The position numbers and the translations under genes are program-made. Shown here piece after piece: positions 6,065-10,296 of a stretch of 10,296 nt of DNA; position 1 is the first letter of the stretch, and every line of letters begins with the position of its first letter. The stretch covers positions 1-10,296 of the forward strand of contig CAJAHC010000598.1 of NCBI GenBank assembly GCA_903939355.1, in the 5' to 3' direction. The stretch is from an uncultured Methylococcaceae bacterium (GTDB taxonomy: Bacteria; Pseudomonadota; Gammaproteobacteria; Methylococcales; Methylomonadaceae). Under the pieces are notes generated by a model. It was not told where the DNA came from. It worked only from the letters and a program-made list of their open reading frames with translations, and ran no database searches.

Positions 6065-7036
6065 ATGAGCAAACCTAAAGTCATCGTCACTCGTAAATGG
6101 CCCGCCGAAGTCGAAGCGCAATTAAGAGCACTTTACGATGTGCAACTGAACGAAAGTGACATTCCCATGACGGCAAATGAACTTAAACAAGCCTTGCTAA
6201 CTGCCGACGCATTACTACCAACTGTCACCGACCTAATTACTGCTGACATACTTAATATTGAGAACAAACGTACTAAAATTATTGGTAACTTTGGTGTCGG
6301 TTATAACAATATCGATATCAATGCAGCGAAAGCTCAAGGCCTAGTTGTTACTAATACCCCACATGTTTTAACCGATTGCACTGCTGATATTGCCATGTTA
6401 CTGCTACTGATGTCGGCAAGACGAGCTTCTGAAGGTGAGCGTCTGATTCTACAACAGCGATGGACAGGATGGAAGCCAACCCAATTAATCGGACAAAAAG
6501 TAACCGGAAAAACATTAGGATTAATAGGCTTTGGTCGAATAGCACAAGCAATGGCAAAAAAAGCCCATCATGGCTTTGGCATGAAAATTCTGTTTTATGC
6601 ACCCTCACAGCCGGCAAAAACTATAACTGATAATTTACAAGCTATTCGATGCGAAACTATCGAGGAACTTCTTAGGGAAGCCAATTTCGTTTCACTACAC
6701 TGCCCAGGTGGGGAGGCAACTCGGCATTTAATTAACGAACAACGCCTAAAAATAATGCGTCCGTCAGCGCATTTAATCAATACTGCTCGAGGAGATGTGG
6801 TTGACAGCAAAGCGCTAATTAGGGCATTAAAAGAAGGCTGGATTACCGGTGCCGGTTTAGATGTCTACGAGGGTGAGCCAAATATAAATCCAGATTTTTT
6901 GACTCTCAATAACGTTACGCTCTTACCTCATTTGGGTAGTGCTACCGAAGAAACGCGAATAGCAATGGGTAATTGCGTATTAAAAAATATCACAGCTTTT
7001 TTTTCGGGCCAAAGCCCTGAAGACAGAGTTGCTTAA
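6065..7036 (+). CDS. hpr: Hydroxypyruvate reductase / D-glycerate dehydrogenase (GyaR-like D-2-hydroxyacid dehydrogenase)
   Basis: The likely reaction is reduction of hydroxypyruvate to D-glycerate, directly after Sga; glyoxylate reduction is a common side activity. The 323-residue protein has the two-domain D-2-hydroxyacid dehydrogenase layout: substrate-domain loop NFGVGYNNID (75-84), nucleotide-binding GLIGFGRIAQ with a GxGxxA loop (155-160), and the catalytic set R242 (NTARGDVVD), E271 (YEGEP) and H289 (LPHLGSAT). The FGVGYNNID type belongs to the GyaR/glyoxylate-reductase side of the family and differs from the Methylobacterium HprA I recall. After the second beta strand (LFYAPSQP) there is no acidic residue that would favour NADH, so NADPH use is possible. 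It lies 110 bp after sga with a strong stem-loop between, and no good ribosome binding site is seen beyond a weak GGGAA. Function is assigned from family plus context; exact substrate preference is not shown by sequence. Confidence 0.9.
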   Translation: MSKPKVIVTRKWPAEVEAQLRALYDVQLNESDIPMTANELKQALLTADALLPTVTDLITADILNIENKRTKIIGNFGVGYNNIDINAAKAQGLVVTNTPHVLTDCTADIAMLLLLMSARRASEGERLILQQRWTGWKPTQLIGQKVTGKTLGLIGFGRIAQAMAKKAHHGFGMKILFYAPSQPAKTITDNLQAIRCETIEELLREANFVSLHCPGGEATRHLINEQRLKIMRPSAHLINTARGDVVDSKALIRALKEGWITGAGLDVYEGEPNINPDFLTLNNVTLLPHLGSATEETRIAMGNCVLKNITAFFSGQSPEDRVA

Positions 7037-7105
7037 AACCAATAAATCGTGCAGTATTATCCTATACTATTTTCCATATCCGTTGAGATTGCCATAAAAA
7101 TACGC

Positions 7106-8098
7106 TTAGACATCTCCCATACAAAACAAATGCTTAACAGCATTTCGCTCTTCTATTAACTCCGCCTCAGTTAGTGTTATTTTTTGCATGCTAAATTCAT
7201 TAATATCCAAGCCCTTTACAATAATGACTTCACCATTAACCACCATTACCGGAAATGAAAAAAACAGATCGTTAGCAACACCGTAACTTCCATCGGAAAG
7301 CACTCCCATACTTACCCAATTTCCTTGCTCAGTACCGAACACCCAATCTCTCATTTGATCTATCGCTGCATTAGCAGCTGATGCGGCACTAGATTGGCCT
7401 CTAGCTTTAATAATAACCGCACCTCTTTGCTGCACAGTGGAGATAAATTCATTAACAAACCAACTCTCATCCACCAAAGATAGTGCATCTTGTCCTTTAA
7501 CTCTTACATGGTGTAAATCCGGATATTGTGTAGTCGAGTGATTCCCCCAAATAATCATATTATTTATATCAGTCGCCAGAACACCACATTTATCAGCCAA
7601 CTGACATATAGCTCGATTATGATCTAGTCGACTCATTGAGGAAAAGTTTTCCGGAGCCAAATCAGGTGCGTTTTTTAATGCAATCAAGGCATTGGTATTT
7701 GCGGGATTACCAATCACCAATACTTTTACATTTCTTGCAGCTACTTCATTTAAGGCCTTACCTTGTACCGAAAAGATTCCTGCATTAACTTCTAGCAGAT
7801 CTTTACGCTCCATCCCAGGACCTCTTGGATGCGCACCTACCAAGAAAGCATAATCTACATTTTTAAAGGCCACCATAGGGTCATCAGTTATTTCAACTCT
7901 ATGTAGCAAAGGACTGGCACAGTCATGTAACTCCATAACTACGCCTTGTAACGCATTCATTGCCGATTTTAATTCCAACAAATGCAAAACTATCGGTTGA
8001 TCAGGACCTAATAATGATCCTGCCGCCAAGCGAAAAAGTAAAGAATAGCTAATCTGTCCGGCTGCACCAGTAACTGCTATATGAATGGGTGTTTTCAT
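7106..8098 (-). CDS. mdh: Malate dehydrogenase (NAD-dependent, cytosolic-type / MDH type 2)
   Basis: This enzyme interconverts oxaloacetate and malate; in this setting it would supply malate to malate thiokinase. The 330-residue protein matches the cytosolic-type malate dehydrogenase group: NAD-binding VTGAAGQIS (9-17), an acidic E42 at the end of the second strand (HLLEL) favouring NAD, the mobile-loop arginines R92 and R98 in [21 protein letters not shown] (130-137), SRLDHNRA with R162 and the catalytic histidine H187 in [12 protein letters not shown]. The start has AAGGA a few bases upstream. It lies alone on the minus strand between hpr (convergent, 69-bp gap) and mtdA (divergent, 270-bp gap), so it probably has its own promoter in 8099-8368, but I found no convincing -35/-10 pair for it. 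Its place among serine-cycle genes suggests it is the cycle's dedicated malate dehydrogenase, which is inference. Confidence 0.95.
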   Translation of the reverse strand: MKTPIHIAVTGAAGQISYSLLFRLAAGSLLGPDQPIVLHLLELKSAMNALQGVVMELHDCASPLLHRVEITDDPMVAFKNVDYAFLVGAHPRGPGMERKDLLEVNAGIFSVQGKALNEVAARNVKVLVIGNPANTNALIALKNAPDLAPENFSSMSRLDHNRAICQLADKCGVLATDINNMIIWGNHSTTQYPDLHHVRVKGQDALSLVDESWFVNEFISTVQQRGAVIIKARGQSSAASAANAAIDQMRDWVFGTEQGNWVSMGVLSDGSYGVANDLFFSFPVMVVNGEVIIVKGLDINEFSMQKITLTEAELIEERNAVKHLFCMGDV

Positions 8099-8230
8099 TT
8101 TTTTTCCTTAATATTTAAAATATACAAAGTCTATTTTAATAAAACTTAATTGAATATTCTTCAGCCTTTACCCCCAGTCAGATAATAGCCGAACTCATCT
8201 CATCTTTACTTTTTTCCATAAATTCGTCAC

Positions 8231-8246
8231 TTGCAATATAGTGCAA
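8231..8246. promoter_or_regulatory. Inverted repeat TTGCA-N6-TGCAA, possible operator
   Basis: TTGCAATATAGTGCAA is a perfect 5-bp dyad with a 6-base spacer, almost exactly at the midpoint of the mdh/mtdA divergent gap. Its size is right for a dimeric repressor or activator site. No regulator can be named from the sequence. Confidence 0.35.
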
Positions 8247-8319
8247 TCGTATCATTCCTGTCGCAGTAAAAACACCGAATAATCAAGTAGCATAATAACG
8301 GCACATTTTTTTTATCGGG

Positions 8320-8325
8320 TATAAT
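8320..8325 (+). promoter_or_regulatory. mtdA: Candidate -10 element of the mtdA promoter
   Basis: TATAAT, preceded by GGG, lies 43 bases before the mtdA ATG. No good -35 is present at the right distance (the best is ACGGCA at 8298-8303), so the promoter may depend on an activator. The mtdA ribosome binding site is also weak (GGGTAAG at 8360-8366). Confidence 0.4.
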
Positions 8326-8368
8326 AAACAAAAAACTATCACATTAACGAATAAACACGGGTAAGTTA

Positions 8369-9226
8369 ATGAAAAAATTACTATTCCAATTCGACACAGA
8401 CATTCACCCATCCGTTTTTGACACTGTTGTGGGCTATGATGGTGGTGCTGATCATGTGATTGGATTTGGGGGATTAAAATCAGAAAACATAACTGGACTG
8501 GTGGAGGGTGCCATTTTTACACGCGCGCCTAAAGACAAAAAGAATACCGCGATATTTGTGGGTGGTAGCGACATCCTTGCAGGACAAAAATTATTTAAAA
8601 CTATACAAGACTGTTTTTTTTCCGGGTTTAAAGTCTCAGTGATGTTGGATAGTAACGGCAGTAACACAACTGCAGCGGCAGCCGTTGCGAAGCTGGCATC
8701 CAGCGGCATCTTGGTCGGCAAAAAAGCCGTAGTCTTGGCCGGTACGGGTCCCGTAGGGCAGCGTGCGGCGGCTATGCTTGCTAAAGAGGGCGCCAACGTT
8801 TCTATAACCGCGCGAAAAATGGAACGTGCCGTTGAGGCCTGTAACAACATAAAATTACGTTTTGATGTTGATATTACGCCTGTTGAAGCAATCGACAATA
8901 ATGCCAGAGCCCTTGCAATTGCAGATGCTAATATTGTTTTGGCAACCGGAGCAACCGGCGTTGAATTACTCACAGCAAAGCAATGGCAATTTAACAAAAA
9001 CATTGAAATGATAGCCGATGCCAATGCAACTCCACCGCTTGGTATTGGTGGAACCGATATGATGGATAAAGGCAACCTTCGTCATGGCAAAATTATTTGG
9101 GGCGCAATTGGTTTTGGTGTATTAAAACTTGCCCTGCATCGCGCATGCATTGCCAAACTTTTTGAAGATAATCAACAGGTTCTTGATGCTGAAAATATCT
9201 TTGCTTTAGCTAAAGAAATGGCTTAA
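8369..9226 (+). CDS. mtdA: NADP-dependent methylene-tetrahydrofolate / methylene-tetrahydromethanopterin dehydrogenase
   Basis: MtdA oxidises or forms the methylene group on tetrahydrofolate (and can act on tetrahydromethanopterin) with NADP, so it directs one-carbon units toward assimilation through the serine cycle. The 285-residue protein is close to the 288-residue Methylobacterium enzyme and shares KKLLFQFDTD at the N-terminus, VGYDGGADH (21-29), MLDSNGSNTTAAAAV (92-106), the nucleotide-binding loop VVLAGTGPVGQR (121-132) with R149/K150 after the second strand as expected for NADP, PPLGIGGTD, and LHRACIAKLFE near the C-terminus. The start is fixed by the match from residue 1. The next gene begins 15 bases after its stop, so both are probably on one transcript. 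In many methylotrophs mtdA is followed by fch (methenyl-tetrahydrofolate cyclohydrolase); here glycerate kinase takes that position. Confidence 0.97.
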   Translation: MKKLLFQFDTDIHPSVFDTVVGYDGGADHVIGFGGLKSENITGLVEGAIFTRAPKDKKNTAIFVGGSDILAGQKLFKTIQDCFFSGFKVSVMLDSNGSNTTAAAAVAKLASSGILVGKKAVVLAGTGPVGQRAAAMLAKEGANVSITARKMERAVEACNNIKLRFDVDITPVEAIDNNARALAIADANIVLATGATGVELLTAKQWQFNKNIEMIADANATPPLGIGGTDMMDKGNLRHGKIIWGAIGFGVLKLALHRACIAKLFEDNQQVLDAENIFALAKEMA

Positions 9227-9241
9227 TTAATTCTCTTTTCA

Positions 9242-10296
9242 ATGTTCCATACAGAAAACTCATCAATCTTTTCATCAAGAAGAGATGTCTTAAGTATTTT
9301 TCAAGCGGGCGTAAGTGCCGCAGATCCTTATCAAGCGGTTAAAAACTGTTTGCATGTTGACGATCACCAGTTGGAATTTCTGCTGGATTTGAAAGATAAA
9401 ACTAATACACGTAAAGGAACATGGTCAAAAGTTCACCTAATTGCTTTTGGTAAAGCTGCTTGTGCTATGGCAAAAGCAGCTCAAGAGATTATTCCCTCCC
9501 ATTTACAATCGACGACTGGCATTGCTGTAACCAATTATGAGAATGTTGTAGCAGTTGAACACATCGAGGTCATCGGTGCGTCGCACCCACTTCCTGATCA
9601 AGCAGGACTTAATGCAGCAAAAAAATGTGCTGGGCTAATAACCCTTGCACAAGAAAATGAACTGGTTTTAGTACTGGTGAGTGGCGGTGGCTCTGCATTA
9701 ATACCTTACCCCGTAGACTCAATTTCTCTTCAAGAAAAAATTGCCACTACTGATTTACTTCTTGCTTGTGGCGCAACAATCAATGAGATTAATTGTGTCC
9801 GTAAACATTTATCGTTGCTAAAAGGGGGGGGGCTTACCAGGCTTGCGGCACCTGCCGACCTACATGCTCTTGTTTTATCTGATGTTTTAGGTGATGATTT
9901 AAGTGTTATTGCCAGCGGCCCAACTATCCCGGACTCCAGCACTTATGCCGATGCAATCAACGTTTTCAAAGATCAAAATATTTGGGACAAAGTTCCAACA
10001 AAAGTGCAACAACATTTAGAGAAAGGCCTTGCAGGTAAAACAAAGGAAACACCAAAACCTGGTGATAATGTATTTAAAAATACGACCTATACCTTAATTG
10101 GCAGCAATGCCATTAGCCTTAATGCAGCACTAATGACTGCAAAATTATTAGGCTACCAAGTACAACTGTATAATACTCATCTTTGTGGTGAAGCAAGAAA
10201 TGTGGCTGAACAATGGGTCCATTATGCAAAAACCATACTCGATAAAGGCATCGACAAACCAACGGCTTTTTTGGCAGGCGGTGAAACCACTGTCAC
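9242..10296 (+). CDS. gckA: Glycerate 2-kinase, GckA/MOFRL family (3' truncated by window edge)
   Basis: This enzyme phosphorylates D-glycerate to 2-phosphoglycerate, following hydroxypyruvate reductase in the serine cycle. The frame is open from ATG 9242 to the window end: 351 codons plus two bases of a family usually somewhat over 400 residues, so most of the MOFRL C-terminal domain is missing. Visible motifs are FQAGVSAADPYQAV (20-33), FGKAACAMAKAA with K71, SHPLPDQAG (114-122), VSGGGSALI (146-154), INEINCVRKHLSLLKGGG (180-197), LSDVLGDDLSVIASGPT (212 onward), IGSNAIS and, at the edge, GGETTV (346-351). The start is the first ATG after an in-frame stop at 9224-9226. There is no ribosome binding site in the 15-base gap after mtdA, so translation may be coupled to mtdA. 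Codons 195-197 are nine consecutive G, where relatives usually have KGGRL; the frame stays intact. Confidence 0.95.
   Translation, partial: MFHTENSSIFSSRRDVLSIFQAGVSAADPYQAVKNCLHVDDHQLEFLLDLKDKTNTRKGTWSKVHLIAFGKAACAMAKAAQEIIPSHLQSTTGIAVTNYENVVAVEHIEVIGASHPLPDQAGLNAAKKCAGLITLAQENELVLVLVSGGGSALIPYPVDSISLQEKIATTDLLLACGATINEINCVRKHLSLLKGGGLTRLAAPADLHALVLSDVLGDDLSVIASGPTIPDSSTYADAINVFKDQNIWDKVPTKVQQHLEKGLAGKTKETPKPGDNVFKNTTYTLIGSNAISLNAALMTAKLLGYQVQLYNTHLCGEARNVAEQWVHYAKTILDKGIDKPTAFLAGGETTV
9824..9832 (+). repeat. gckA: G9 homopolymer inside the glycerate kinase gene
   Basis: Nine consecutive G encode G195-G197 just after the conserved K194. The reading frame on both sides matches the family, so nine is the in-frame length. 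Such a tract is prone to slippage and to sequencing error. Confidence 0.9.

Larger units (their letters stand above)
8099..8368. promoter_or_regulatory. Divergent mdh / mtdA control region
   Basis: This AT-rich 270-bp gap must hold promoters for both flanking genes. I see a TATAAT for mtdA at 8320-8325, a central inverted repeat at 8231-8246, and an AT-rich dyad ATATTT-A-AAATAT (8111-8123) just upstream of the mdh ribosome binding site. No copy of the TTTAGCGYAA element of the sga/mcl region is present, and no small ORF or RNA gene was recognised. Confidence 0.5.

Noticed and set aside
7053..7068. AGTAT-N6-ATACT as a terminator between the convergent hpr and mdh genes
   Set aside because: The stem is only five AT-rich pairs; the short T run after it is not enough to call an intrinsic terminator.
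8452..9075. A 207-codon open frame on the minus strand opposite mtdA
   Set aside because: It lies wholly inside a confidently identified gene, its product is a low-complexity Ala/Ser/Pro-rich sequence with no recognisable motif, and it mirrors the codon bias of mtdA.
1..10296. CRISPR arrays, insertion sequences, tRNA or rRNA genes, phage or defence genes
   Set aside because: No regularly spaced repeats, transposase-like frames, terminal repeats or tRNA-like cloverleaf were seen; the window reads as ordinary metabolic chromosome.

Overview
The window is chromosomal DNA from a bacterium that assimilates C1 compounds through the serine cycle. The best fit is a gammaproteobacterial (type I, Methylococcales-like) methanotroph. 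The grounds are the set of genes (malate thiokinase, malyl-CoA lyase, serine-glyoxylate aminotransferase, hydroxypyruvate reductase, MtdA, glycerate 2-kinase and a malate dehydrogenase) together with AT-rich DNA, whereas the classical alphaproteobacterial serine-cycle methylotrophs are GC-rich. The genus cannot be fixed from the sequence alone.

Layout. Bases 1-303 hold the C-terminal end of an unrecognised + strand gene. Bases 381-1310 (-) encode a zinc-ribbon/transmembrane/Sel1-repeat protein. Bases 1406-4519 (-) form a likely operon read in the order mcl, mtkA, mtkB. A 268-bp divergent control region (4520-4787) separates it from sga and hpr on the + strand (4788-7036). A malate dehydrogenase (7106-8098, -) converges on hpr. 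A second divergent region of 270 bp (8099-8368) leads to mtdA (8369-9226, +) and a glycerate 2-kinase (9242 onward, +), which runs off the right edge.

How the genes work together. MtdA interconverts methylene- and methenyl-tetrahydrofolate and so controls one-carbon supply. Sga uses serine to aminate glyoxylate, giving glycine and hydroxypyruvate. Hpr reduces hydroxypyruvate to glycerate, and glycerate kinase makes 2-phosphoglycerate. Further along the cycle, Mdh reduces oxaloacetate to malate, MtkAB forms malyl-CoA with ATP, and Mcl splits it into acetyl-CoA and glyoxylate, which returns to Sga. Serine hydroxymethyltransferase, enolase, PEP carboxylase and Fch are not in the window. The lack of ppc beside mtk/mcl differs from the Methylobacterium arrangement.

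I see no new enzymatic system. The points most worth checking are regulatory: a near-identical TTTAGCGYAA motif in each of the two divergent promoters at 4520-4787, a long stem-loop between sga and hpr, a hairpin overlapping the Sel1 gene's ribosome binding site, and a run of nine G inside the glycerate kinase gene.
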